A DNA stretch of 10,972 bases, from the NCBI GenBank assembly GCA_001790645.1, contig MGDB01000125.1:2985-13956 (forward strand), given 5' to 3'. Below are positions 1 to 6,802 of this stretch, in pieces (positions within the stretch are counted from its first letter, which is position 1; every line of letters starts with the position of its first letter). Both the position numbers and the translations under genes were made by a program. This stretch comes from Candidatus Schekmanbacteria bacterium GWA2_38_11 (GTDB lineage: Bacteria > Schekmanbacteria > GWA2-38-11). The notes beneath the pieces were generated by a model. That model saw only the letters and a list, made by a program, of their open reading frames with translations, was not told the DNA's origin and ran no database searches.

Positions 1-152
1 TACTGGCGATACAGTTCCACAATCTTTGATAATTCTGAATGCTCCCTGGCATATCTGGGGAAGTCATCAGGATTATCCCATGCCCTGGGATCACTCATTA
101 ATTTATTTAACTCTTCGAACCGTTTTTCAAACCATTCTAATTTTTCAAACAT
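1..152 (-). CDS. prfA: Peptide chain release factor 1 (RF1), N-terminal part only
   Basis: RF1 recognises UAA and UAG in the ribosomal A site and triggers release of the finished protein. Only the first 50 codons are present; the gene runs off the left edge. The visible protein starts MFEKLEWFEKRFEELNKLM and continues with an acidic, helical stretch containing LMSDPRAWDNP and EHSELSKIVELYRQ. This matches the N-terminal helical domain of RF1, where a 'LSDP...' motif and an 'E..eL..iVe.Y' motif recur. The PxT anticodon-like and GGQ motifs lie outside the window. The ATG at 152-150 is preceded by GAGG (164-161) at about 8 nt, which supports this start. It lies downstream of rho and rpmE on the same strand, an order known in several bacterial groups. 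RF2 shares this domain, but the wording and the context favour RF1. Confidence 0.85.
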   Translation of the reverse strand, partial: MFEKLEWFEKRFEELNKLMSDPRAWDNPDDFPRYAREHSELSKIVELYRQ

Positions 153-202
153 TTGTAAAACCTCAGTTCTGGATTAAATATTCAGTATTAAGAATTAAGG
201 GT

Positions 203-260
203 TAAGTAGTAAGAGAATTAATGATTAAGATTTTTCTTGTCACTTAATCCTTACTACTTA
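203..260. repeat. Imperfect inverted repeat, TAAGTAGTAAG type
   Basis: TAAGTAGTAAG at 203-213 is the exact reverse complement of CTTACTACTTA at 250-260. Inside it, GATTAAG (223-229) pairs with CTTAATC (243-249). The flanks continue with degenerate copies of the same short words (TTAAGAATTAAG around 188-200, TTACTTACTGCTTA around 261-274). The element lies in the rpmE-prfA gap. It has no T-run typical of a terminator on either strand. It resembles a decayed dispersed palindromic element rather than a regulator. Confidence 0.6.
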
Positions 261-273
261 TTACTTACTGCTT

Positions 274-429
274 ATGTGGTTAGAAAACCGCTATCCTGCT
301 CGCTGGAGGGAAGATAAGATGGCTTCTTTTTGGGATGGATATAAAGAAAAAAAGTTATAAGAAAATAGCCCGGCAAGAGATTTTATTCTTTCAGAGAAAG
401 AGTTATATAAAGAAATTATTTTCAATTAG
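274..429 (+). pseudogene. Possible remnant of a small gene, interrupted by a stop
   Basis: On the + strand an ATG at 274 opens a 28-codon frame (MWLENRYPARWREDK, then MASFWDGYKEKKL) ending in TAA at 358-360. The same frame stays open after that stop with ENSPARDFILSEKELYKEI and ends in TAG at 427-429, overlapping the 3' end of rpmE on the other strand by 8 bp. A strong GGAGGG (305-310) stands 8 nt before an internal ATG at 319. The amino-acid wording on both sides of the TAA looks protein-like, which suggests a decayed gene whose 5' part is replaced by the repeat at 203-260. I do not recognise a family. Chance in A+T-rich DNA is a real alternative. Confidence 0.2.
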
Positions 430-637
430 TCTCGCTGCCTTTCTTTTTGTATTTCCTTCTGAATCTCTCAACTCTTCCAGCCGTGTCCATAAGTTTCTGT
501 TTACCGGTGAAGAATGGGTGGCATTTGGAACAAATTTCTATCCGAAGATTCTGTTTAGTAGACCTTGTCTGAATAACTTCTCCACAAGCACAGGTTATTA
601 TGGTGTCCTTATATTCAGGGTGAATTCCTTTTTTCAA
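422..637 (-). CDS. rpmE: 50S ribosomal protein L31, zinc-binding form
   Basis: L31 is a small protein of the large ribosomal subunit that helps bridge the two subunits. This 71-residue protein has the family length and opens MKKGIHPEY, the typical L31 start. Cysteines C16-x-C18 and C36-x2-C39 form the zinc-binding pattern of the zinc-containing (C+) type, and the conserved HPFFTGKQK and [12 protein letters not shown] segments follow at about residues 40-63. The start codon is TTG (637-635), chosen because AGGAG at 648-644 lies 6 nt upstream and the protein aligns with the family from residue 1. It sits 148 bp downstream of rho and 269 bp upstream of prfA, all leftward. Zinc-containing L31 often has a zinc-free paralogue elsewhere in a genome; none is visible here. 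Confidence 0.95.
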   Translation of the reverse strand: MKKGIHPEYKDTIITCACGEVIQTRSTKQNLRIEICSKCHPFFTGKQKLMDTAGRVERFRRKYKKKGSETN

Positions 638-643
638 AGTTTA

Positions 644-648
644 CTCCT
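644..648 (-). promoter_or_regulatory. Ribosome-binding site that fixes the TTG start of rpmE
   Basis: On the minus strand AGGAG lies 6 nt before the TTG at 637-635. No ATG or GTG is better placed, so this site supports the non-ATG start. Confidence 0.7.
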
Positions 649-687
649 TTTCAATCTGGATAGACGGTGTTTTCTAACTCTGTCTTT

Positions 688-707
688 GCGGGACATAAAT
701 AGCCCGC
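688..707 (-). promoter_or_regulatory. GC-rich hairpin in the rho-rpmE gap (rpmE leader)
   Basis: GCGGG (688-692) is complementary to CCCGC (703-707) around a 10-nt loop, in an otherwise A+T-rich spacer. In the leftward transcript the stem begins 51 nt before the rpmE start. No U-run follows it in that direction, so it is not a standard intrinsic terminator. L31 leaders are known autoregulatory elements in some bacteria; similarity to any of them is not shown here. Confidence 0.3.
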
Positions 708-728
708 CTGCCAGCCCATATTTACAAT

Positions 729-757
729 ATTAAATAAATAACTTTTAAAATTTACAA
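729..757 (-). promoter_or_regulatory. Candidate sigma70-type promoter for rpmE-prfA
   Basis: On the minus strand TTGTAA (757-752) and TTTAAT (734-729) are separated by 17 nt, matching the consensus at 4 of 6 and 5 of 6 positions. It sits just downstream of the rho stop, about 90 bp before the rpmE start. The surrounding DNA is very A+T-rich, so chance matches are likely. Confidence 0.25.
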
Positions 758-785
758 AATTATTAATATTTTTACAAGAAAAAAA

Positions 786-2177
786 TTAAGTGTTCATAGA
801 ATTTAAAAAATCCCTGTTGCTTTTAGTGCTCTTTACCTTTTCAAGCAGAAACTCCATGCTGTCAACGATTCCCATGGTGTTCAGGAATTTCCTTAATATC
901 CATATACGGTTAAGCTCTTCTGGGTCGAGCAGTAACTCCTCTTTTCTTGTTCCTGAACGGCTTATATCAATTGCAGGGAACACTCGCCTGTCTACAAGTC
1001 TCCTGTCAAGGTTGACTTCCATGTTCCCGGTACCTTTGAATTCTTCAAAAATAACTTCGTCCATTCTGCTGCCTGTATCTATCAGTGCCGTAGCAATAAT
1101 TGTCAGGCTGCCACCCTCTTCAATATTTCTCGCACCACCGAAAAATTTCTTCGGACGATGCAGTGCATTGGAATCGACACCACCGGAAAGGATTTTGCCG
1201 CTTGGAGGAATTACAGTATTATGTGCCCTGGCAAGCCTTGTTATACTGTCAAGTAATATAACAACATCTTTCCTATGCTCAACTAACCTTTTTGCCTTTT
1301 CTATTACCATATCTGCAACCTGGATATGTCTTGAAGCCGGTTCGTCAAAAGTAGAACTTACAACCTCGCCCTTGACTGAGCGCTGCATGTCAGTAACCTC
1401 TTCAGGACGTTCATCAATTAGGAGCACAATTAATATAATTTCGGGGTGATTAATGGTAATACTGTTTGCGATAGATTGAAGAAGCATTGTTTTACCGGTT
1501 CTGGGCGGAGCAACGATCAGTCCTCTCTGGCCTTTCCCAAGAGGTGTCAAAAGATCCATTATGCGCATAGAAAGGTCAGAATTTCCTGGGTTTTCTACTT
1601 CCAGCTTTATTCTCTCCTGGGGATAGAGGGGAGTAAGATTGTCAAACAGTGTCTTATCCTTTGCCAGTTCAGGGTCTTCAAAATTAATTGCTTCGACCTT
1701 TAAAAGTGCAAAATATCTCTCACCTTCTTTTGGCGGCCTGATCTGACCTGATACTGTATCGCCTGTTCTTAAGTCAAACCTTCTTATCTGGGAAGGAGAA
1801 ACGTATATATCATCAGGTCCCGGAAGGTAGTTATAGCCGCTTGATCTTAGAAATCCGAAACCATCTGGTAGGGTTTCCAAGACGCCTTCACCGTAAATTA
1901 AACCGTTCTTCTCAATCTGGGCTCGCAGGATTTCGAAAATCAGCTCCTGCTTACGCAAAGAGCTTATTCCAGAAACACCAAGCTCTTTTGCATACGAACT
2001 CAGTTGAACTATGGTCAAATTCTTTAATTTTGGAATATCCATGCTCTCTTCTTTTTTAATCTCTTCTTTAGGTACTTCCTTGATTTCTTCCTTGGTTTCT
2101 TTAGCTTCTTTAGCTTCTTTGATTTCCTTGGTTTCCTTGGCTTCTTTTTTAGTTTCCCTTGCGACTGTTCTTGGCAT
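786..2177 (-). CDS. rho: Transcription termination factor Rho, with an acidic-basic N-terminal extension
   Basis: Rho is a hexameric RNA-dependent ATPase and helicase that ends transcription at C-rich, unstructured RNA. From Met46 the 463-residue protein follows classical Rho: helix bundle (about 50-90), the primary RNA-binding domain with DGFGFLR (105-111) and [13 protein letters not shown] (122-134), then the ATPase core. The core has Walker A APPRTGKT (223-230), [10 protein letters not shown] (252-261), Walker B VVILLD (305-310), a Q-loop near SGKILSGG (326-333) and [11 protein letters not shown] (350-360). Residues 1-45 are an added stretch of ETKE/EAKE-type units, almost only K, E, T, A and I. 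ATG at 2177 has a GAGGG about 10 nt upstream. Met46 at 2042 is the other possible start and would give a standard-length N terminus, but has only a weak AGAGAG before it. It is the first gene of the leftward rho-rpmE-prfA group. Confidence 0.97.
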   Translation of the reverse strand: MPRTVARETKKEAKETKEIKEAKEAKETKEEIKEVPKEEIKKEESMDIPKLKNLTIVQLSSYAKELGVSGISSLRKQELIFEILRAQIEKNGLIYGEGVLETLPDGFGFLRSSGYNYLPGPDDIYVSPSQIRRFDLRTGDTVSGQIRPPKEGERYFALLKVEAINFEDPELAKDKTLFDNLTPLYPQERIKLEVENPGNSDLSMRIMDLLTPLGKGQRGLIVAPPRTGKTMLLQSIANSITINHPEIILIVLLIDERPEEVTDMQRSVKGEVVSSTFDEPASRHIQVADMVIEKAKRLVEHRKDVVILLDSITRLARAHNTVIPPSGKILSGGVDSNALHRPKKFFGGARNIEEGGSLTIIATALIDTGSRMDEVIFEEFKGTGNMEVNLDRRLVDRRVFPAIDISRSGTRKEELLLDPEELNRIWILRKFLNTMGIVDSMEFLLEKVKSTKSNRDFLNSMNT

Positions 2178-2255
2178 CTTTTTGTTACCCTCGAAATAGT
2201 TTTATTTGTTAAATGTCTTTTCTCTCAATCTGATGAAGAGATTTAAGAGAATATA

Positions 2256-2298
2256 AACTCTCGCCTGAGAGTTATAATTAGTTCAATGTTACTTTTAA
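2256..2298 (-). promoter_or_regulatory. Candidate proximal rho promoter with overlapping dyad
   Basis: On the minus strand TTAAAA (2298-2293) and TATAAC (2276-2271) are 16 nt apart, matching consensus at 4 of 6 and 5 of 6. A perfect dyad, AACTCTC-gcct-GAGAGTT (2256-2273 read on +), overlaps the -10 box and the expected start point. It could be a repressor site or, if transcribed from a more distal promoter, an RNA hairpin in the rho leader. Confidence 0.3.
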
Positions 2299-2524
2299 CT
2301 TGCTGGTGCGGATTTTTTTTAGAACAAAGGAAAAGATGGTTCCAAAACAACTTTAAAACTGAAATATTTTTTGCCTAAATATCGGTATCAAAACTCTAAA
2401 TATAAGGTTTTTAAACGCTATCGGGATTATCAGCTCCAGCAGAAAATCTGTTTAAAAAGAATATTAACTACTTTCCCCTTTTGTTTTTTTTCGCCACTAC
2501 TTTCTCACGTTAGTTTTAACCGAA

Positions 2525-2586
2525 GGATTAAATGAGGTTAATTAAATTGTCATATATTGTTTAAAATAAAAGCTTAATTTTGTCAA
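2525..2586 (-). promoter_or_regulatory. Candidate distal tandem promoters for rho
   Basis: A perfect -35 TTGACA (2586-2581) stands 17 nt from a weak -10 TAAACA (2563-2558). A second pair, ATGACA (2553-2548) and TAATCC (2530-2525), also has 17-nt spacing. Either would give rho a leader of roughly 340-375 nt. The -10 boxes are poor, so this is tentative. Confidence 0.25.
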
Positions 2587-2628
2587 TATATTTTTTGGAG
2601 GTTTGTGAAAAATATGCCAGAAGACCTC

Positions 2629-2712
2629 TGATTACACAGATTTAGGAAGATTACAGAGATTTTTTCTTTGTAAATTCAATCTGTGGAATCTCATCTATAA
2701 TCTGTGTAATCA
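2629..2712. repeat. Palindromic element built from GATTACA-type words
   Basis: TGATTACACAGATT (2629-2642) is the exact reverse complement of AATCTGTGTAATCA (2699-2712). Between them GATTACAGAGATT (2650-2662) and AATCTGTGGAATC (2679-2691) form a second, imperfect pair, so each arm is a short tandem of the same word. The element has the look of a dispersed repeat; no other full copy is in this window. Confidence 0.65.
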
Positions 2713-2753
2713 CAAAACGAGACTTTTTCAGAATTTTTGATTTTCTTTCTTCC

Positions 2754-2782
2754 TTGACAAGAGGAGGGTTTTATTTTATTTT
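2754..2782 (+). promoter_or_regulatory. Candidate promoter for alaS-surA
   Basis: TTGACA (2754-2759, full consensus) and TATTTT (2777-2782, 4 of 6) are exactly 17 nt apart. Transcription would start near 2789 and give a leader of about 200 nt that includes the palindromes at 2806-2896 and 2922-2943. This is the best promoter match in the window. Confidence 0.45.
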
Positions 2783-2805
2783 CTCCAAATTACAGGATTA
2801 TCTTG

Positions 2806-2896
2806 TGTCATTCCCACCCCGTATTGGAGTACGGGGTAAACTCCAGTGGGAATCCAGACGCCGTCCCCGCCTGCCGGCAGGCAGGCAGGAATGACA
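2806..2896. repeat. Palindromic element with TGTCATTCC termini
   Basis: TGTCATTCC (2806-2814) and GGAATGACA (2888-2896) are perfect terminal inverted repeats. Inside lie a perfect 8-bp hairpin, ACCCCGTA (2816-2823) with TACGGGGT (2830-2837), and the 12-bp palindrome CCTGCCGGCAGG (2870-2881) followed by tandem GGCA units. It is much richer in G+C than its surroundings. The modular, GC-rich form suggests a dispersed miniature element inserted in the alaS leader. Confidence 0.65.
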
Positions 2897-2921
2897 AATA
2901 AGAATCTTACGTTTTTTAGAT

Positions 2922-2943
2922 TCCCTGCAGCTTGCTGTAGGGA
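2922..2943 (+). repeat. Short hairpin before the alaS ribosome-binding site
   Basis: TCCCTGCAGC (2922-2931) pairs with GCTGTAGGGA (2934-2943) with one G-T wobble, ending 25 nt before the GGAGG of alaS. It may be another repeat unit or a leader hairpin. No T-run follows it, so it is not an intrinsic terminator. Confidence 0.5.
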
Positions 2944-2968
2944 GCTTCAAACTTTCATTAATGGATTT

Positions 2969-2973
2969 GGAGG
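2969..2973 (+). promoter_or_regulatory. Unusually distant ribosome-binding site of alaS
   Basis: GGAGG is 16 nt from the ATG at 2990, much further than the usual 5-10 nt. An in-frame TAG at 2978-2980 leaves only TTT, TAC and AAA before the ATG, so no closer start codon exists. Confidence 0.5.
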
Positions 2974-2989
2974 TAAATAGTTTTACAAA

Positions 2990-5641
2990 ATGTTTTTATC
3001 AGGACATGAGCTTAGGACCTTGTTTTTAGATTTCTTCAGAAAAAGAGATCATAAGATTATCCCAAGTTCTCCTCTCCTCCCGCAAAATGATCCGACCCTG
3101 CTTTTTACAAATGCAGGGATGGTTCAATTTAAAAACATATTCCTGGGAGAGGAAACAAAGCCATACAAAAGGGTTGCCACGGCGCAGAAGTGTGTGAGGG
3201 CAGGGGGTAAACATAATGATCTTGAGATAGTGGGAAAGACTTTGCGTCACCATACATTTTTTGAGATGTTGGGAAATTTTTCTTTTGGGGACTATTTCAA
3301 AGAAGCTGTCATAGAATTTGGATGGGAGTTTCTGACAGAAACGGTTAAGATTCCGAAAGAATTGTTCTGGGTATCAGTGTTTGAAAAAGACGATGAAGCT
3401 TATGAGATCTGGAGAACCAAAATAGGAGTTCCACGAGAAAGAATTGTAAGGCTTGGGCAGAAAGATAATTTCTGGCAAATGGGTGAAACCGGTCCTTGCG
3501 GTCCATGCTCAGAAATAATAATTGACCAGGGTGAAAATTTCGGCTGTAAAAAACCTGAATGCAGAGTAGGATGCGAATGCGACAGGTATTTAGAATTATG
3601 GAATCTTGTTTTCATGCAATTTAACAGGGATGAGAAGGGAAATCTCTCTCCCCTACCGAAGCCAAGTATAGACACAGGCCTTGGTCTTGAGAGAATATCG
3701 GCAATCGTTCAAGGCGTCAGATCTAACTTTGAAATTGATTTAATCAGACCCCTTATAGATTCTATCTCAGAGATCTCTAAGAAAGAATACGGTTCAAACC
3801 AGGTAGATGATATTTCAATCAGGGTCATAGCTGATCATATCCGTGCAATTTCATTCTTAATCGGCGATGGCATTTTGCCTTCCAATGAAGGGCGTGGTTA
3901 TGTACTTCGCAGAATTTTAAGAAGAGCCCTCCGTCACGGAAAAATACTGGGTATAGAGGGCCTGTTCCTTAATAAATTGGTCATTGTCCTGATTGAAATA
4001 ATGAAAGAACCTTATCCGGAGCTGCTTGATGCTAAGGAACTTATAATAAAACTGGTTTTAAGTGAGGAAGAGAGGTTTGCTAATACCCTTGAGCAGGGTA
4101 TAAAAATTTTGAACGAGCTTATGCTTAATTTGGATGAAAAAAATATACTGTCAATCCCGGGCAGGGAGGTTTTTAAGCTCTATGATACTTACGGGTTTCC
4201 TGTGGATTTAGCCAATGAAATAGCTTCTGATAAAGGATTTGCCCTCGATATGGAAGGGTTTTCATCTGCAATGGATGAACAAAAAAGGCTCGCAAAGCAG
4301 TCATGGAGCGGTTCAGGAGAAGAGAGAACCAAACCTGTTTACAGGAAGGTTGCTTCAGAAATAAGCCCTGTCCAGTTTGTAGGTTATGATGTTCCCGTAT
4401 CCAATTCAAAAATTTTGAAAATATTGAAGGGTAATAACCCAACCGACGTCCTCATTAAGGGTGAAGAGGGTGAAATAATTTTAGATAAAACTTCATTTTA
4501 TGGGGAATCCGGGGGCCAGGTAGGAGATACAGGTAAAATAATAAGCAGAGGTTCAGTTTTTGAGGTAGAAGACACTCAAAAGCCTTTGCCGGAATTAATA
4601 GTACACAAGGGGAAATTAATAACAGGGACTATAAGGACCGGGGATGATGTAGAAGCAAAAATTAATACTTATAACAGGAAGCAAACACAGGCAAATCATA
4701 CGGCTACCCATCTACTGCAGGCAGCTTTAAAGGAAGCCCTTGGCGATCATGTTAAGCAGTGCGGTTCACTTGTAGAGCCAAAGAGATTGAGATTTGACTT
4801 TACCCATTTTTCTCAGATTGGAAAAAATGATATTCAAAGGGTTGAAAAAAATGTCAACGAGAAGATTCAGGAAGATTATAAAGTTGAAATTATTCACATG
4901 CCTTTCAAGGAAGCAATAAATTCAGGAGCAACAGCGCTGTTTAATGAGAAATACGGAGATGAAGTCAGAGTTATTGAAATTTCAGACTTCAGCAAAGAGC
5001 TTTGCGGAGGTACACACGTAAAATCAACAGGTGAGATAGGAATTTTGAAAATTCTTCAGGAAAGATCAATTGCTGCTGGAATCAGGAGGATAGAAGCTAT
5101 AACAGGAGTTGCTGCCTTAGAATATATTCAAAAGAAGGAAGAAGAGATTGAAAAAATTGCAAGCACTCTAAAAACAAGGAGCGAGGACATAATCCCAAAA
5201 ATTAAAAAATTGTCTGAGACAATCAAAGAGTATGAACGACAGATAAGCAAGCTTAAATCAGCAGGAGGGAAGGGGAGCATCGAGGAAATACTCTCATCAA
5301 AAGTAAAAGATCTCAACGGGATTAAGGTAATAGCATCAATTGTAGAAACAGAGTCTGTAGGAGAGTTGAGGGATCTTGGTGACAGGCTTAAAGACAGGTT
5401 AAGGTCTGGTGTAATAGTTTTAGGTGCAGAAATAAAAGGTAAAGCATCAATAATAGTTTGTGTAAGCAAGGACCTGACAGATAAATTCCATGCTGGTAAC
5501 ATAGTAAAAAAGATATCTAAGTTTGTTGGAGGAGAAGGCGGGGGAAGAAAGGACTTTGCGCAGGCTGGCGGAAAAGACGGAGAAAAGCTTGAGGAAGCAA
5601 TAAATCAGACCCATGCAATACTGCGGGAAGAGGTTTTTTAA
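2990..5641 (+). CDS. alaS: Alanyl-tRNA synthetase
   Basis: This class II synthetase charges tRNA-Ala and hydrolyses mischarged Ser- and Gly-tRNA. At 883 residues it is the normal bacterial length (E. coli about 876). The catalytic domain starts LSGHELRTLFLDFF and includes FTNAGMVQFKNIFLG (39-53), motif 2 around FEMLGNFSFGDYFK (91-104) and motif 3 GLGLERI (230-236). The editing domain has the metal-site residues H570 and H574 (HTATH) and C672 and H676 (CGGTH). A coiled segment (about 712-757) precedes the C-Ala domain, which ends with GGEGGGRKDFAQAGG (847-861). Four cysteines at 186, 191, 195 and 197 form a Cys-rich loop in the catalytic domain. The ATG is forced by an upstream in-frame TAG. 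surA follows after 9 bp, so the two are probably cotranscribed. Confidence 0.98.
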   Translation: MFLSGHELRTLFLDFFRKRDHKIIPSSPLLPQNDPTLLFTNAGMVQFKNIFLGEETKPYKRVATAQKCVRAGGKHNDLEIVGKTLRHHTFFEMLGNFSFGDYFKEAVIEFGWEFLTETVKIPKELFWVSVFEKDDEAYEIWRTKIGVPRERIVRLGQKDNFWQMGETGPCGPCSEIIIDQGENFGCKKPECRVGCECDRYLELWNLVFMQFNRDEKGNLSPLPKPSIDTGLGLERISAIVQGVRSNFEIDLIRPLIDSISEISKKEYGSNQVDDISIRVIADHIRAISFLIGDGILPSNEGRGYVLRRILRRALRHGKILGIEGLFLNKLVIVLIEIMKEPYPELLDAKELIIKLVLSEEERFANTLEQGIKILNELMLNLDEKNILSIPGREVFKLYDTYGFPVDLANEIASDKGFALDMEGFSSAMDEQKRLAKQSWSGSGEERTKPVYRKVASEISPVQFVGYDVPVSNSKILKILKGNNPTDVLIKGEEGEIILDKTSFYGESGGQVGDTGKIISRGSVFEVEDTQKPLPELIVHKGKLITGTIRTGDDVEAKINTYNRKQTQANHTATHLLQAALKEALGDHVKQCGSLVEPKRLRFDFTHFSQIGKNDIQRVEKNVNEKIQEDYKVEIIHMPFKEAINSGATALFNEKYGDEVRVIEISDFSKELCGGTHVKSTGEIGILKILQERSIAAGIRRIEAITGVAALEYIQKKEEEIEKIASTLKTRSEDIIPKIKKLSETIKEYERQISKLKSAGGKGSIEEILSSKVKDLNGIKVIASIVETESVGELRDLGDRLKDRLRSGVIVLGAEIKGKASIIVCVSKDLTDKFHAGNIVKKISKFVGGEGGGRKDFAQAGGKDGEKLEEAINQTHAILREEVF

Positions 5642-5650
5642 GGGAGATAT

Positions 5651-6625
5651 ATGAATCTAAAATACATAAAATACCTTATAGTTACTTTAGTCTTTATCTC
5701 CTCAGGGACTTCTTTATCCCGGGGGGAAATCATTGACCGTATAGTTGCAATAGTAAACGACGAATCAATTACTCTTAGCGAGCTTAAGAGAGAGACAACA
5801 CCTATAATTTTTGAGGCTAAGAGCAGGTATCCTCTCGAAGAACAAAAAGACCGGATAAAGGAAATTAAGGAAAAAGTCTTAGCTGAGATGGTGAAAGAGA
5901 AACTGCAGCTTCAGAAAGCAAAGGAACTCGGGATTACTGTTTCTGAAGAAAATATTTCATCAGCAATAGAGGAGCAAAAGAAAACATATTCCTTATCTGA
6001 AGAGCAATTTCAGGAGTCGCTGAAAAAAGAAAATCTGACACTTCTTCAATACCGTCAGAAGATACGGGAGCAAATTACAATTATTACGCTGATGAATCAT
6101 GTGGTGAAACCCAAAATATTCTTTACCTCAAAGGAGTTAAAGGACTATTATGACACTAATATGGATTATTTTAAAACTCCCGGTACAGTCCACCTGCAGC
6201 AGATTTTAATTAAAACAGACAGAGACAACGGCAAAGCCGGTTTGACTGATTTAGAGCCAAAAATCTATAAAGTATTTAATGAAAGAAAAAGTTACGAAGG
6301 ACTTGTAGAGCTGGCTGATAAGTTTGAGAAGGAAGGTATAGTTTCAAGGCTAACAGATATGGGGGTGTATAAGAAAGATGAATTGGCACCTGAGTTTGCA
6401 ATTGCTTTTTCATTGAATAGCGGAGATTTTGCAATCGTAAAAGGGGAATCTTCCTATCATATCCTTAAAGTGCTTGAGAAAACGAAAGATTCAATAAAAC
6501 CTTTTTCTGACGCTAAGGACCAGATTGAAGAGATTCTTTATAACAGAAAAAGGGATAAAATTTACCAGGACTACCTTAAGGAATTAGAAGAAAACGCATA
6601 TATTGAGAAAAAAGATCTTGATTGA
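5651..6625 (+). CDS. surA: SurA-like periplasmic chaperone / peptidyl-prolyl isomerase
   Basis: SurA-type proteins bind unfolded outer-membrane proteins in the periplasm and guide them to the BAM machinery. The 324-residue protein has a basic start, a hydrophobic signal segment (about 8-23), then the SurA N-terminal domain beginning EIIDRIVAIVNDESIT (26-41) and running to about 150. A single parvulin domain covers about 178-277, against two in E. coli SurA (about 430 residues). The C-terminal YLKELEENAYIE (308-319) matches the closing segment of the family. In the parvulin domain the usual HIL histidine is replaced by Gln184, while His270 (SYHILK) is kept, so isomerase activity is doubtful. 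AGGGAG overlaps the alaS stop, 4 nt before the ATG. A PrsA-like name is possible, but the signal peptide has no lipobox. Confidence 0.85.
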   Translation: MNLKYIKYLIVTLVFISSGTSLSRGEIIDRIVAIVNDESITLSELKRETTPIIFEAKSRYPLEEQKDRIKEIKEKVLAEMVKEKLQLQKAKELGITVSEENISSAIEEQKKTYSLSEEQFQESLKKENLTLLQYRQKIREQITIITLMNHVVKPKIFFTSKELKDYYDTNMDYFKTPGTVHLQQILIKTDRDNGKAGLTDLEPKIYKVFNERKSYEGLVELADKFEKEGIVSRLTDMGVYKKDELAPEFAIAFSLNSGDFAIVKGESSYHILKVLEKTKDSIKPFSDAKDQIEEILYNRKRDKIYQDYLKELEENAYIEKKDLD

Positions 6626-6630
6626 CAAAA

Positions 6631-6802
6631 CAGCTATAAGCTATAAGTTGTAAGCTGTAAATAGAAAAGAAAAGCGGAAAGTTTAAAGCGAAAAGCTCAA
6701 AGTTAAAGTGTAATTTTAAAATACTTTCCAGAAATTCTACCTTTTTATTTTTGAGTTTTAAATTTTTTAGCTTATAACTTAAAGCTTAAAGCTTATAGCT
6801 TT
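6631..6802. repeat. Left copy of an AGCTATAAGC-type inverted-repeat element
   Basis: AGCTATAAGCT at 6632-6642 is the exact reverse complement of 6790-6800, with further imperfect pairing inward. The first 30 bp (6631-6660) match the inverted strand of 7352-7323 at 25 of 30 positions, and similarity continues for about 90 bp, including a shared GAAAAGCTC. The element begins 5 bp after the surA stop. Together with the copy at 7178-7352 it encloses the small gene at 6844-7134. Confidence 0.7.

Larger units (their letters stand above)
2178..2989. other. 812-bp gene-free divergent region between rho and alaS
   Basis: I find no convincing gene here. The left half (2178-2600) is A+T-rich and holds candidate rho promoters and a dyad. 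The right half contains three palindromic elements (2629-2712, 2806-2896, 2922-2943) and a candidate alaS promoter between the first two. Only very short open frames occur, and none has both a start codon and a well-spaced ribosome-binding site. Confidence 0.7.

Noticed and set aside
181..276. CRISPR array or short direct-repeat locus
   Set aside because: The repeats are inverted and irregular, with no constant spacer length; no cas gene is present.
335..733. 132-codon + strand frame over rpmE
   Set aside because: It runs antisense to rpmE, whose protein is unmistakable L31; the + strand product has no recognisable domain.
790..1449. 219-codon + strand frame over rho
   Set aside because: Antisense shadow of the Rho ATPase core, rich in Ser and Leu as expected from the reverse reading.
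2468..2497. Nine-codon basic leader peptide in the rho leader (minus strand, GTG start, then AKKNKRGK)
   Set aside because: Tempting as a rhoL-like leader peptide, but it has only a weak GAG upstream and no other support.
2371..2535. 54-codon + strand frame with TTG start (LPKYRYQNSKYKVFKRY)
   Set aside because: No ribosome-binding site before the TTG, composition is what A+T-rich DNA gives, and it lies across the candidate rho leader.
2604..2630. Very short + strand frame (GTG start, VKNMPEDL) just after GGAGG
   Set aside because: Only 3 nt separate the box from the GTG, and the frame stops after eight codons at the edge of the repeat.
2790..2989. T-box riboswitch for alaS
   Set aside because: No T-box core sequence, specifier-loop arrangement or terminator/antiterminator pair could be found.
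6622..6627. TTGACA as a -35 box over the surA stop codon
   Set aside because: No acceptable -10 box 16-18 nt downstream; the sequence there belongs to the repeat.
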